Shown: positions 1-11,612 of the stretch, piece after piece | Position numbering within the stretch: position 1 is the stretch's first letter | Layout of the letters: each line of letters starts with the position of its first letter | Assembly (NCBI GenBank): GCA_028753945.1 | Contig: JAPNXP010000001.1 | Coordinates: forward strand, 12,700,501 to 12,764,500 | From: Hexactinellida sp. DTS-2022 | Lineage: Eukaryota; Porifera; Hexactinellida | Direction: 5' to 3' | Length of the DNA: 64,000 bases | The notes under the pieces: generated by a model | Database searches by the model: none | The model's input: only the letters and a program-made list of their open reading frames with translations | Told to the model about the DNA's origin: nothing | Made by a program: the position numbers and the translations under genes

Positions 1-1496
1 ATCTTGCTCGCTTCAATGCTTGAAGGTGTGAGAGGAGAGGATTCAGTATCTGACTGATTGGGATCGTATCTAGCACTGCTCTCTTCCAGGCCTATATTCC
101 TCTGAGCCGAGTCTGCTACTTGTCGCCAGTTAGTGCACAGCACCAGGGATATGTATACAATGGCTTGCAGGAATACACCTGTAGCCATTCCAATCCGATA
201 TCCCTTTGTGTACAGCTTCAAAACAACAGCTAAATAGATGGCTAACGGGGCTGCGAAACATTGGTAAATCAAAAAATTCGTTAATGAAGCTATTGCTTGT
301 CTACCACATCCGTTTAGCACGCCTCCAGCCAACAACTGGAAACCGTCAATGCTTTCATAAATAGCAGTGATCAACAGTGTGTCAGAGGCACCCGCTATGA
401 TGCACTCATCCCTGGTGAATAGGAGCGGCAAGTAGGGCCTCAGCAGAAATACCCCAACGGAGAAGTGCATCCCTATCACTAGGATGATGGTGAGACATAG
501 GAATGCGGACTTGCGAGCTAAGACTGGACAGTTGGCGCCTAACAGGTTACCGACACGGACGGTGGCAGCTACAGTGTAGCCAATTGGAATAGAGTACAGC
601 TGGTCGCTAACCTTAAACATGATAGAGTAAATGCCTATCTCCACCCTGGGGTTAGGACTGGTGGCTCCAACAATCAAATAACCGATTTCAAAGGTCCACC
701 ACTCGAGACACAGCATGATCATACCAGGAATTCCATACTTACAGTAGTGCAACCAACCTCTGAACGCATCCATAGTCCATCCCGGCCAAGAGGTGGTGTA
801 GAGATAGGAACACCGGATGTAGCACACGTACACAACGGCCAGAGACCAGTAGGTTATGGAGAGCGAAATGGCAGCACCCTCGACACCGTAGTCCAGTCGC
901 ACCACAAACAGATAGTGACAGAGGATGTTAACTAGGTTCCCAACGCCGGTTATAAATATTGTGGGAATAACGACATTCTGTGTTTGGAGGAACTTTGTAG
1001 AGAGAATGAATAGGATGACAGCTGGCTTAGCAACGCAGAGTATCCTCAGGTATTTCCCTGTTAGAACGGCTATTCCCGCATCTTGGTGCAGCAGCACTAG
1101 AATAGGCTCTGCATTCAGCCAAAGGGCCCAGATAGGGAAGCAAGCCAGCAGGCTGAGTAGGATGGCTCGCTGGAAGTACACACCCACGAGACGGAAGTTC
1201 TTCCCTCCGTAGGCCTGCGAGCAGAGAGTGTCCATCCCGGAGCTGAGGCCTATCACAACAGAAGTGCCTGTGACGTTAGCGAAGGAGAGAGCCAGAGCCG
1301 CCCCGTCCAGGTACACCCCGCCCCCAATGTGTCCCGTGAACATGAGACTAACCACTGTCAGCGAATCTGTTCCGAACGAGGACACCACGCTAGGCCAGGC
1401 CAGCCTGTTGATAATTATAAACTCACGGATGAACCAATGGGACTTGAGTCTTGTGTACCATTTGGTAGTAAGCTGGATGTGCTCTGACTCTTGCAT
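1..1496 (-). CDS. MATE-family multidrug/toxin extrusion transporter (SLC47-like), C-terminus cut by window edge
   Basis: One open frame of 498 codons on the minus strand, starting at the ATG at 1496 (an in-frame TAA lies about 40 nt upstream) and still open at base 1. Many hydrophobic segments fit the 12-13 helix MATE fold. Diagnostic pieces are GMDTLCSQAYGGKN near residue 88, a paired-aromatic EWWTFEIG in the second half (position of the conserved Glu of eukaryotic MATE1), and VGNLLGA. MATE proteins are H+/organic cation antiporters of plasma or vesicle membranes that export cationic metabolites and drugs. The visible length is close to a full SLC47 protein, and the last ~50 residues are polar (a Ser/Glu-rich tail), so little is probably missing. 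There are no introns in the visible part. The exact substrate cannot be read from sequence. Confidence 0.93.
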   Translation of the reverse strand, partial: MQESEHIQLTTKWYTRLKSHWFIREFIIINRLAWPSVVSSFGTDSLTVVSLMFTGHIGGGVYLDGAALALSFANVTGTSVVIGLSSGMDTLCSQAYGGKNFRLVGVYFQRAILLSLLACFPIWALWLNAEPILVLLHQDAGIAVLTGKYLRILCVAKPAVILFILSTKFLQTQNVVIPTIFITGVGNLVNILCHYLFVVRLDYGVEGAAISLSITYWSLAVVYVCYIRCSYLYTTSWPGWTMDAFRGWLHYCKYGIPGMIMLCLEWWTFEIGYLIVGATSPNPRVEIGIYSIMFKVSDQLYSIPIGYTVAATVRVGNLLGANCPVLARKSAFLCLTIILVIGMHFSVGVFLLRPYLPLLFTRDECIIAGASDTLLITAIYESIDGFQLLAGGVLNGCGRQAIASLTNFLIYQCFAAPLAIYLAVVLKLYTKGYRIGMATGVFLQAIVYISLVLCTNWRQVADSAQRNIGLEESSARYDPNQSDTESSPLTPSSIEASK

Positions 1497-1818
1497 ACAA
1501 ACAATTGGTTTGTGGCAAACGAGCAGGATTGATTGTTATATAATGGAGCATTGTATTACAGGGCACAAGTGCATTGTATTATACCCGCGAGATATGACAT
1601 GAGGTCAAGCGGTACTATGCATATTAACCTAACAATTGCTGACTTGAATATTAGTTCTTTGGATGCTCAAATTTTGAGTTAAGACTAAGCCTTGGAATCA
1701 TAGGCTTCTTAGATCGAGGGTCGGTTCTTGTGGTACACAGTTTGAGGTCCATCGTTCGATTCCCTATTTATGCAAGTTTACTGTTTAGTACATCGGAGAT
1801 CGGACAAGGGTTTACACG
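1497..1818. other. Upstream region of the MATE gene, no gene seen
   Basis: AT-rich flank of the MATE gene, presumably containing its promoter and 5' UTR. No convincing TATA box, exon or RNA gene could be picked out. Confidence 0.5.
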
Positions 1819-2887
1819 CAAAGGTGGGCAGTTAATCAAAAATTTAACTTCGTTAATCGTTAATCCGTTAACCAAAAGGTTAACTTCGTTAACAGTTAAT
1901 CCGTTAATACGTTAAAAATGTAACGGAAGTTAACGTTAATCCGTTACAGTTAATTTATATTATACAAACAACAACAATATCAGTTTTTTGCTATAAGACA
2001 TCTCAAAAAGTGCTCTAACTATAAAATCTTTCTTTGTTGGGTCATTCAAGTTACGATATATGCTAGCACAACCTTTATCGTATAATCAGCGAATAATAAG
2101 TTGTTTAAGGGATATTGACTAATATAGATATAAGATTCAAATTCACATAAGTGTCACTATTGAAAATCTAAAAATACACTAAACGGTCAAAAGGATTTAA
2201 ACAATAATAATTTGTATTCATACATTCAAGCTCCTAGCACGATAATAACATTTGTAGATGCTTCAACATTGATTTTTACATAAAACGATGAGTTGACCAA
2301 AACAATATTAATTTACATTTTATGGTGTTAAACTCATTAACAATAAATAAGTAATGAAATATACAACTTATGATCATTATGAGAGAATTAGAATATACAA
2401 ATTCTGATTTAAGATTTGAATACCACATGGTCGAATTACTAGTATAGGTGCTTATTTTCTAACCGTTGCGATTATTTCCACTGAAATACAGTTACATTCC
2501 CACTTGTTTCACTTGTACTACAAGTGGCCCTGGCAGGGACACGTATTCATGGATATTGGAAAAATTACTTAAAAATGAAGTTTATAACTATAGCAAGATA
2601 TTTAAAGTCTTCCAAAGTAGGTTAAACAGCCGTTAATACGCTACAAGAAACATATTGTGTGTGGGATAAAATACCTGTTGTTCAAAAACATTTGTTCGGT
2701 TATTGTAATAGAAACTATCAATAATTCATAACTACGTTAACGGACTATTAACGGACTTGTAAATGTAACGGAAGTTAATTAAGTCCGTTAACGATTTCAA
2801 AGTTAACTTAAAAGTTAATCGTTAAACGAAAAATTTAACTTCCGTTAATTAACGATTAACGGATTAACGGATTAGTGCCCAGCTTTG
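1819..2887. mobile_element. hAT-type non-autonomous element, 1.07 kb
   Basis: The ends are inverted: CAAAGGTGGGCA at the left and TGCCCAGCTTTG at the right. They are flanked by 8-bp near-duplicates (TTTACACG at 1811-1818, CTTACACG at 2888-2895), as expected of hAT transposition. Both subterminal regions (1830-1965 and 2730-2875) are packed with GTTAACG/CCGTTAA words in both orientations, the usual look of hAT subterminal transposase-binding repeats. The interior is AT-rich without a coding frame. Confidence 0.75.
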
Positions 2888-2895
2888 CTTACACG

Positions 2896-3140
2896 CCTCG
2901 AATTTTTACTGTGCCGAGTATACTATAGTATAGTGGCCCAGTATTGAAATGACTGCCTTGGTATATTTTACTGTGCCGACTATACTATAGTATAGTGGCC
3001 CAGTATCGAAATCACTGCCTTTATTATTATTACTGTGCCGACTATAGTATAGTGGCCCAGTATTGGAATCACTGCCTTTATTACTGTGCCGACTATACTA
3101 TAGTATAGTGGCCCAGTTCTAATCTTACTGCCTTGGTTAG
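2896..3140. repeat. Tandem array of ~60-bp units around a TATACTATAGTATA palindrome
   Basis: Four consecutive units share the frame ACTGTGCC-GACTATA...TATAGTGGCCCAGT followed by a constant ATTGaAATgACTGCCTT-like tail; the third unit has a shortened palindrome. Single copies of the same unit occur at 45290-45346 and, inverted, at 40503-40530, so the unit is also a dispersed element. Confidence 0.8.
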
Positions 3141-3225
3141 TTTTTGGTCCGTAGATCCTCCACAGATCAGAGTTTTATTAACTAAGAACTGAAATTTTCA
3201 GGACAGGTGTCTGGGGGGGTTACAA

Positions 3226-4345
3226 ATGGGTTACAAATGTGCACCTGGGGTCACGATTTTTTATCACATTTTTTTGGACACATTTTTACACCTGTTTAAT
3301 GTTACAACAGGAACAATGAATAGTACCCGAAAATTAAATTTATATGCATTCGATAGAGAATTAAATTCTACACCTTTTCACAGTGCACGAATTTTTAAAT
3401 TGGGTTTCGTGTGTGCCACAATTGAGTTGCAAGTTTCCTTTGTTTACTAACACTTCATTTCAATTGAAAGTGTCAATTCAAATTCTATTGTTTCAACTCG
3501 TTATTATTATATTGATTCAACTTGTGAGATCGAGTAGGCTTCTATTTTCTAATTGACAATTAAGATTAGATATTCTTAACAACGACAGATTATGTGATTA
3601 TATTTACTGCAGGAATACTGCTGCCCTATAAATATACTGACGTAATTAATTAAAATTAATTCAGTGATATACTATGACTTACATAGATGCTTCCAATTTG
3701 TGTATTAGGGGTTATCGAGCGTGCGGAATGGAAATTTGATAGCCAAATTAATTAATTAATTATTTATGACAAAATAATTTAACTTTTTAAATGTAAGTTG
3801 ACATTGAAATTGGTGTTAAATTATAAATATTATTAATAATTATTTATACTAATTAATTAAGTATCATAAAACTAAGAGATTATAGAAGATAGAAAGAAAT
3901 TTCAAATTTATCAACTGATCCTTATAACACCTCTACAAATGGGTCTTGACACCTTGAGGTGATGATGACATCGTTAAAAAAATGGGTTTTTACAATTTTG
4001 TGAATTCAATATTTCGAATGGGTTGGTTGGTGTTTGGTGATCACCCAACACGCACATAAAAAATGCTGACTCAACACTTATTATATTCTACTGAAACTTG
4101 AATATCTTTGAAATGAAGTGAGCTAAAACGAAACTTCCAACTCACTAAGGGTCGTTGCCTTTTGAAACACCTTTCTGAAATAATTTAACACCTTCATAGT
4201 GATGATGACATGGCGAAAAAAAATCCAAAATTGCAGCTGTGCCGACTGCATGTTCCTTTGGAGGCACTATCAATAAACCACCACCTTAATATAGTGCCAC
4301 CAAAGGAACATGCGTCGGCACAGCTGCAATTTTGGATTTTTATTA
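3226..4345 (+). mobile_element. Dispersed ~1.1-kb non-autonomous repeat (family R), copy 1
   Basis: Shares long collinear similarity with 11686-12690 and with the split copy at 12770-14401: the start GCACCTGGGGT-ACGATTTTTTA, a central GTACTGACGTAATTAATTA, GGGGTTATCGAG, then GGGTCTTGACACCTTGAGG and a foldback end. No coding capacity is visible. The class is uncertain. Confidence 0.75.
4216..4342. repeat. Foldback (perfect-arm hairpin) at the end of family R copy 1
   Basis: Two ~50-nt arms are near-perfect reverse complements (left arm contains CCAAAATTGCAGCTGTGCC, right arm GGCACAGCTGCAATTTTGG), separated by a short AT-rich loop. The same structure is at 12556-12684, and a half copy is at 61950-62000. 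It may be an independent foldback MITE nested in or forming the end of family R. Confidence 0.8.
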
Positions 4346-4369
4346 TTATTATTATTTATTCGTACCCAC

Positions 4370-6494
4370 TCCACAGAACAGAGTTTTATCAACTAAGAGC
4401 CCAAATTTAGGTTCCCCAGCAGACATTGACCCATGAGGAGACTTGATATCATCCGGATCGGTGAGTAGTGTTTGGCTCTGAGGCAACTGCACTGGTGGTT
4501 GGATTAAGGACTCCAGAAGAAGGGGCCACCAAGGCCTGCTCGGCCAGAATGGGGTTATAATGATCGCTGTTGTGATCTCCTCCCGTGTCAACTTGGACAG
4601 AGTCCGGCCGATGAGGATTGGCGGGGGAAACATGTATAGTATTCCCAGGTCCTTCCATTTCAGTACGAAGGCGTTCACTGCCCAGGCCTCCGGGTCTGGA
4701 CGTCAACTCACAAATTTCGCCACCTGGTTGTTCAGGCGTGAGGCGAAAAGGTCCACGTGTGGGTATACCTGGGTCTGGTAGAGGATTGCTCCGAAAACTT
4801 TCGGACAGAGACGCCATTCGTGTTGGTGTGAGTTCAACTGGCGAGATAGAGCGTCGGCAGTTATATTCTCCTTCCCGGGGATATACTCTGCAGTCAGAGT
4901 AATCTGAAGCGGCATTGTATATGCCAGAAGCTGAGTTGCCAGCTGGCATAGAGGGAGGGTGTGAGTGCCTCCAAATCTGTTGACGTAGCGAATTGTAGTG
5001 GTATTGTCCGTATGCACCAAGACGTGCGTTCTGGGAGTGGCAAATAACTTCACTCCAAAGAAAATCGCTTTCAATTCTAAGAGGTTGATGTGAAGCGTCT
5101 TCTCTAGGGAGGACCAGGCTCCCGAGGCTCGTTTCTCCTGGCAAGAGGCTCCCCAGCCTGTTAGCGAGGCGTCGGTTTGGATAACCAGGCTTATCTCTGG
5201 CCTCAGAATTGGGCTGGAATTCCAATCTTTCGCCTTTGTCATCCACCAGGTGATGTTCGCCTGGGATGATTGGGAGAGATTGGACATACTGATTGTAGTT
5301 GTTCGACAACTGGAGCGTTGCTATTAGGTCGAACTGAAGTGCTCGATAGAATAGAGGAGCTATTGGAATAGCTATTTTGGTAAAGCTCAGCAATCCGACC
5401 AGTGTTGCCAGTTCCCTGGCTGAGCAGCCGGCCCTGTGTGCTATTCTCCGACACTAATATTTGATCTTTGTCAGAGTTCGTTGGGGTACTCGTAGGAGCA
5501 TCCGGCGTGTGTCCACTATAATTCCTAGGAATTCTATGGTTTGTTGGGGCGTGATAATTGACTTCTCCCAATTCACAATGAATCCCAGGTTCTGTACAGG
5601 GAGATGGTAACATTGATATGAGCCGTCAGCATTGCCTTGCTAGGGTTCGCTAGTAGCATGTCGTCTAGGTATGCTACTATCTTGATCCCTTGGGATCGGA
5701 GATAGGAGAGGGGTCTCTTCAGCAGTTTTGTGAAGATGTATGGTGCCATGCTCAGGCCGAATGGCATTGCCCGATACTGGAAGGTTTGTCCCTGCCAGAG
5801 AAACTGGAGGAACTTGCGAGATTCCTTCCGAATTGCCACTGCAAGATAGGCATCCTTCAAATCTATTTTGGCTAACCAGTTTCCTTGGGAAACTGTGTAC
5901 TGTATACAATGCAGGCCCTCCATCTTGAAGTGGGGAGGGTCGAGATGTTTGTTCAGGGCTTTGAGATTTAGTATTAATCTCCATTGACCCGAGCTCTTGA
6001 GCCGGAGAAAGAAGGGGTTTAGGAAATATGGTTTTTCCACTCTCTCTATGGCTCCCATGACCAATAGGCGGTCGATCTCCTGGCTTGCTGCCAGGTGTTG
6101 CTCTGCGGTAGATATGCAGTTGTGAGGCGGAGTTGTCGAGTATAGATTTTGGGGGGTGTCCAACTGGACACCTTTTACGTAGTGCCGAATTTCGGGTCCA
6201 TGACGGATTAGCAGCCAATTGTTTAGAAAAAAGGATAGTCGGGCTGCGTTCGGAAGCGCCAATGTGGGGCGCATGAACCTCTTGAAGAGGTCGTGAGGAG
6301 TTATTGCCTCCCCCGGGGAGCATTGTTGCCCCTCCTGTCGTTGCCCTTGTGTGGGCTTGGCTTGGGATATTGGTTTGGACGGTAATGCTGGTTCGTCCCA
6401 CTGGGGCCCGCTCCCCCAGTGGAACCCTTCCGAAAAAACTGGTTTGAGTTTTGGGAGGTATTACCGTAGCCAGATGGTTTGGGCCGTTTGGCAT
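4370..6494 (-). pseudogene. DIRS-like reverse transcriptase-RNase H, broken by frameshifts
   Basis: The RT core is open from 6274 to 5573: motif WRLILNLKALNKH, the catalytic block AKIDLKDAYL, the FRAMPFGLSMAP-type block and the YLDDMLL box (near 5650-5680). The frame then shifts; the connection continues in another frame across 5613-5393. The RNase H is in a third frame at 5287-4703, with the acidic residues visible in IQTDASLTGWGA, LELKAIFFG, HTDNTT and PGKENITADALSR. The C-terminal extension typical of DIRS polymerases lies at 4678-4370 in yet another frame. At least three frame changes make it inactive. The polymerase would copy element RNA into DNA. Confidence 0.85.
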
Positions 6495-6625
6495 TAGGAG
6501 GTTTGGATAGTTTATCCAGTTGGGATTGCTCGTTATTAAGCTCCCTTATCCTTTTGAGGCTGTTGGCTCCGAAAGGAAGGTGGGGGTGGGGTCTGGCTCA
6601 GGACAGAGGTTGTCGAGCTCGTTCA

Positions 6626-7539
6626 CTAGAGAGGGATTGATTCCTCGCAGTGCTTGCTTCCTGCGGATGCGGATCGTGCTGGTGGCGGCTGAGCCATGAG
6701 AATAAGAGAGGCAGAGATATACTCTATAAGTTGTGCCGCTGGGATCGGCTGATCTGTTGTGAGCTTACCCAGTAGCTCAGAGAGGGGGCCTACTGCATAC
6801 AGAATAGACCGTTGTATGTCTCTATACGTTTCATCTCTAGCTCTTAATGCATAGAGGTCTGGGCGCTGGAACAGGTTGTCCAGCTTTTGTACCCTCATTG
6901 AAGGGATATCCGGGCGTTTGTAACGCTTGATCAACTCTAGCCTCTGTTCCGGCTCGAGGCCGGATGTGAAGTACTTACCAAGGTAAGAACAGATCACTTT
7001 CGAGGACCCAGCGAAAAACTTTCGCTCCACTAAATTGGACGGGTCAAAGAGAGCGTGTCCCGAATCGGGATTTAGGTCGGTGGCAGGAGCCACAGTTAGA
7101 GCATTCATTGCAGCAGGAATTTCCTGACTGGCGCTCTGTGGTATCAGGTAACATAACTCAGAAAGCGTCTCAGTGAGCAGTGAGTGTAGCGTAGTGATTG
7201 GGTTAGCGTGCTGCCCTGGGGCAGTCGTTATAGGAACAGGCACTGGGCCAGGAGTACCCGAGGTACTATTGCACCTTGTTCCTCCGGAGAGGTGGTGCTT
7301 GACGCTTCAAAGGCAAGTGGACTTGCCGCGTCAAGTCTGGACATTACCGGGTCAGTCGGTGCTGACCTGCCCATAGGCCTAACCGACTTTAGCGTTTCTA
7401 CCTGGGTAGATAAAGTCTGGGTATAAGGCCGTAGTGGAGAGAAGAGGTCGTCGTAAGCGTCCTCGTCGCGATAAGAGAAGTGATCTCCGCTCTCAGAGTA
7501 GGCTGAGATCGGGGAATCTGGGTCGTAGGGTTCATTCAT
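6626..7539 (-). pseudogene. gag-like ORF of the DIRS-like element, frameshifted
   Basis: Two overlapping minus-strand frames, 7539-7228 (103 codons, acidic N-terminus beginning MNEPYDPDSP) and 7243-6626 (205 codons), read as one gag-type protein interrupted by a frameshift near 7230-7240. The second part has the features of DIRS-group ORF1 proteins: a helical core after a Pro/Ala-rich stretch, with FDPSNLVERKFF-like and LRARDETYRDIQRSI-like segments. ORF1 of these elements is thought to package element RNA. Identification rests on position and general resemblance, as no zinc knuckle is seen. Confidence 0.6.
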
Positions 7540-7560
7540 GATTCGAGTAGAGTGTAATTC

Positions 7561-8088
7561 AATTGCGCTAGAAGCTGGATAAGGGTAGTATACCTACTCT
7601 ATATACGATTTGTTAACCGCTGTGTGTGTTTTACCACACGCATCGAAAGTATTAAAAATATAGAGTGTTAAGATTGCGGTATGCAAGCACTATCCAAAGA
7701 TACGTCATTGTCTGGTGGAGCCACGTAGTAAAATTGATTTAAGGGTATCCTGTATTGATATTCGGGCGAATACGGTGAATCTCAGAATTGCATAATTTAC
7801 TACTAGGAATACTCTAGATGAGATAGAGATTGACTTCTATGATTTTTTTTTCTTAATTTTCAATAAAGATGGTGTTTTTTAATAAAATATGACGTCGACT
7901 TCCTTATATGGGCATGGCAATTTTTCAAAAATTGTTGAATCTTTTTGAATTTTTGAACATATTATTATGAGACTATTTCCTCTCAGTATTAATTTTTATT
8001 TTATTTATTTATGCAGAAGAAACGATGCTATAGGACATTTTTTCAAAATAATTATATAACAAGTTAAATCCTACTCTATTGATCCAAC
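7561..8088. other. AT-rich stretch, left part of family R copy 2
   Basis: No gene is seen. The last ~50 bases before the P element (ATCCTACTCTATTGAT) match the sequence at 13065-13095 in family R copy 3, so this is probably the left side of the repeat that the P element split. Confidence 0.5.
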
Positions 8089-8162
8089 CATAGCATTCTA
8101 TACATAAGGCAATGGCGCGCTTATAAATTTTTGGACCAGGGATTGGTTAGTTACTTAGAATT
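8089..8162 (+). repeat. Left terminal inverted repeat of the P element
   Basis: Reverse complement of 11613-11685 over its whole length apart from CATA versus CACA near the outer end and a small difference at the inner edge. Confidence 0.92.
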
Positions 8163-8615
8163 AGTAAAATTTGTTTTTCCAATTTCTTCTTCGCTAATTG
8201 GAAATTTGGATATGTGATTCATTAACCCCACCCCTTATACCCTTTTAAAGCATCTTAAGACTATAATATTTCTGAATCCATCTTCGAATGTCTCACATTT
8301 ACGTTTTTATAGCTTTCTAATATTCCACTAATATTTCAGAAATTTATGCCAATACGATATAATAATTTTAGTAATCATCCGTCAGGAGATGATATGTATA
8401 TAGTACGATGTAAATGCCAAATAAATAAGGTCTATTTTTAGAGATACACCATCATTGATTCAATCAAATTGCACCTTTGAATTTGTTAAATTTTTATATC
8501 CACCCATAATTGTTGTATACAAAATTTATACGAATACCATAGAAGTTCACTTTTCAGTGTAACTTTCAATTCCCACTACCTACATCACCTACTACCACTT
8601 ATTTTGACTATTCGG

Positions 8616-10974
8616 ATGTCCTGTCTTGTCCCAGGCTGCAGGTCGAACTATTTAGGCGAAGAAACTACTTCAACTTTCAATTTTCCCAAAGATGAGCGAT
8701 TACGCGAACAATGGTTCAGAGCCATTCCTAGACCAAGGAAGGATTATGAAGCCAACAAACACATGAAGGTATTCTATTGGAAATTTCACATCCTTAAATA
8801 TACTCAATTTCATTTTTATATTTAGGTATGCATACACCATTTCAGAGAAGGAGACATCGAGAGATCACACCAATATTTTGATGGACAGCGAACTATGACT
8901 GTTCCCCGCAATAGAGTGTCTCTAAAGAAAGGTGCAGTTCCAAGCATATTTCCTAACTGTCCTTCCTACATATCTGATTTGAATTCAAAACCGAAGAGAC
9001 TTTCAAAAGATGTCAAGGAACGATTGATGATGGAAACTGCCTACACTCAGAGCTTAGCTGATAACGAAGAAACAGTAGATAAGTTTCTTATTCATTCATT
9101 TTCTGACCTTCTCTCTAAGTTGCATTTGATTGATCTCAGGAACGGTTGGATTTCTCACCATTCCGAGGACAATTCTTTGCACTTTAAAAAAATTCTTATT
9201 ACTGATTCCGGGCCTATAATTGAACGTTCAGTTTTAATTGACCATGATTTGTTTATCAAAGCATTTGGCATTAACAATATTCCGATTTGTATTTCAAGAA
9301 TTTCAATTAATGACACCCGCCAAATTGAAAGTTCACTTTATGAGGTAGATAACTTTTCCACACCAACTCATAGTGAACACGCATCTGAACATTCGATAAA
9401 CAATTATGTCAAATTAGCTATCAATGAGCTACAAAACGCAATTAACCTCGTTGAATGTGACACACTAGATCTAGACGTAACTGACAATCTATTCACCTGT
9501 ACTGAATCCATAAAAAATTTGTTGTATTTTATTGTAGAACAACTTACAAATTTGATCTATTCAAAAAATAACCGGCGGTATGATATATTAACTCAAGTAT
9601 TTTCACTTAAAATTCACGGATTATCACCAGCATGTTATAGAAATATCCAGTCATCTAGTTGTTTAATTTGCCACATGAGCGAAACTTGCTTCATATTAAA
9701 AACACTCTGGGGATAGATGGTGACTATTTTCGAATACTAAAGGAAATAACCTCTAAGTTTAGTGACAGGGAACGTCATGTGATACTTCAAATGGATGAAG
9801 TTCATATACGTAGTGATGTATCATATAAAGGAGGTATGATTTTGGGCGCAATTGATAATCCTAGAGATCCTGCAACAACCGTCTTTTCGCTGATGGTTTC
9901 AAGTTTAATGAGAAAGTTTTCAACCATCGTGCGCCTCATTCCTTTGGGTTCTTCTACTGCTGCTTATTTACATCCAATAATTACCAAAGCTATATTTGAT
10001 ATCGAGACTTGTGGTCTCTTTGTCGAAGCTATTTGTACTGACAACTATCCGTTAAATGTTAACCTTTATAAGTTATTTTCACATGACGGGAAAACATTAC
10101 ATCCTAAGGTTGTACATCCTTGTAATCCAGATCGTAATTTTGTATTATTTTTTGACATTGTTCATATTATCAAGTCAATTCGTAATAATTGGCTGAATTT
10201 AAAAGATTTTGAAAATACTTTTATATATCCCAAGTTTGATGAATGTACAATTGAAACCTCTAAATCCCTAAATCTACCTTGCACTCAGTTAAGAATTTCT
10301 ATACCTACTGCCAACATTATTTGAATCCCAGCCAGCTGACGGGGTCTAGATATCCTACAATATGTTATGCAGCATTTGACGATCTTCGGACCCTGTTCAA
10401 AGCTGACGAATTTTCTATCATCAAGAGGGCCCCAAAATTAACATCAAAAGCATGTTGGCCATCTCAGTTAGAGCGACAGAATGTGAACTTGGCTTTTAGA
10501 ATTTTTCATGAATCTACAGCTGCAGGTCTTTCTAGTTTCATTAACCATGCTAACATTGGTAACCCCCTTCAAACTGTTGATTTTCTTAACTTCATAAATC
10601 ATATCTGGAGCATCTTCAATGTTAATTGGGTCGGGAAAGACATACGTTTCAATAATCCATATCTAGTGATTTTTTTTACTTCTCCAAAAGATATTCAAAA
10701 TAATAACGATACAGGGTTTTCATTAATTAATCTGCTCGATAGAGGTTCCCTTAAATATCCATCAGAAAATGTTTATCAATCTGTCGTAACAATGTACGAA
10801 ATATTTATTAAGATCGATAATCATCCTAATTTAAGTCGTAGATTTTATGAGGGACCTTGCCGTAGAAAATTAGTCGACATTTCATTGCTCGAAATTGAAA
10901 GAAATTCCAGTGAAATATGGAGGGGGTGGTGTATATGTATGGCATCAAATGGGATATTCTTAAGAAATTGTTAA
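8616..10974 (+). pseudogene. P-element/THAP9-like transposase, disrupted
   Basis: Exon 1 (8616-8768, ATG at 8616) holds the first half of a THAP zinc finger (CLVPGC, then FPKDERLREQW). A 57-nt intron 8769-8825 (AAG|GT...TAG|GT) is followed by the second half, VCIHHF, and the signature KKGAVPSIF. This gives the C2CH ligand set C-x4-C...C-x2-H. The transposase body follows: a helical region, then PHERNLL and the RNase-H-like segment with LQMDEVHI. Two frame changes, near 9660-9715 and near 10280-10320, break the protein, and the end (10974) is ragged. THAP9/P transposases bind element ends through the THAP finger and cut them with a GTP-dependent RNase-H-like nuclease. This copy should be inactive, unless the frame changes are small introns or assembly errors. 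Confidence 0.85.
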
Positions 10975-11129
10975 CAACAGTGGCTAATTGCATTTTATCT
11001 AAGAAAGTTAAAAATTTTAATAACATTGTAGTTGGTCGCGATAATTCAAAACTTCAGAAATTTTCTTCCTAATACTTCTTAACCTTCTAGAAATTCAACT
11101 AAAAATACTTCAGAAGTTTGCATCATTAC

Positions 11130-11345
11130 TATAACAACTAGACGAGGAGCGGTGACACCAGCCAGTTAAGAACGCAGCTCTCACAGATTTACTATAACTA
11201 CTAGACGAGGAGACGAGGAGACGAGGAGCGGTGACACCAACCAGTTAAGAACGCAGCTCTCACAGATTTACTATAACTACTAGACGAGGAGACGAGGAGA
11301 CGAGGAGCGGTGACACCAACCAGTTAAGAACGCAGCTCTCACTGC
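11130..11345 (+). repeat. Three tandem ~85-105-bp units in the P element 3' region
   Basis: Each unit contains ACTATAAC-ACTAGACGAGGAG, GCGGTGACACCA and CCAGTTAAGAACGCAGCTCTCAC; units two and three have extra GACGAG steps. They lie inside the right end of the P element and may be transposase-binding repeats. Confidence 0.8.
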
Positions 11346-11612
11346 TAGGCAAAGGAACGCTAATTTCTATTTCAAGACAATACTACTTGTATATTTCACT
11401 ACATACTACATCTTTGTTACTACTTGTTTTATTATTATAGATATTTATTTTATTCTTCATTTCTTGTAAGTGTTTAGAAATACATTAAACTGTCTCTTAT
11501 TTGATTCTAAATAGTCTAAACTAATCGTATGCAATACTATGCATTAGAAACCTAGATATTATTATGGAATATTCAGCATAAATATTATATAACCACAATA
11601 GTAATAGTAGTT

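Larger units (their letters stand above)
4361..7560 (-). mobile_element. Decayed DIRS-like retrotransposon (gag, RT, RNase H; recombinase missing)
   Basis: A minus-strand remnant with a gag-like region at the 5' side (7539-6626) followed by reverse transcriptase and RNase H in shifted frames (6494 to about 4370). The RT and RNase H sequences are of the DIRS tyrosine-recombinase group rather than LTR/gypsy. The 3' part (methylase-like and tyrosine recombinase modules) is absent: the element stops beside family R copy 1 at about 4361. No terminal repeats were identified. GC content is clearly higher than in the flanks. Confidence 0.8.

Noticed and set aside
747..1602. Three plus-strand frames at the left edge
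   Set aside because: They are shadows of the MATE gene on the minus strand.
1741..1775. GTTCGATTCCC, a tRNA B-box-like word
   Set aside because: No acceptor stem, D arm or anticodon arm can be folded around it.
4449..5393. 314-codon minus-strand frame as a separate gene
   Set aside because: Only its first ~55 codons fit the RT-RNase H linker; the rest is the RNase H region read in a wrong frame.
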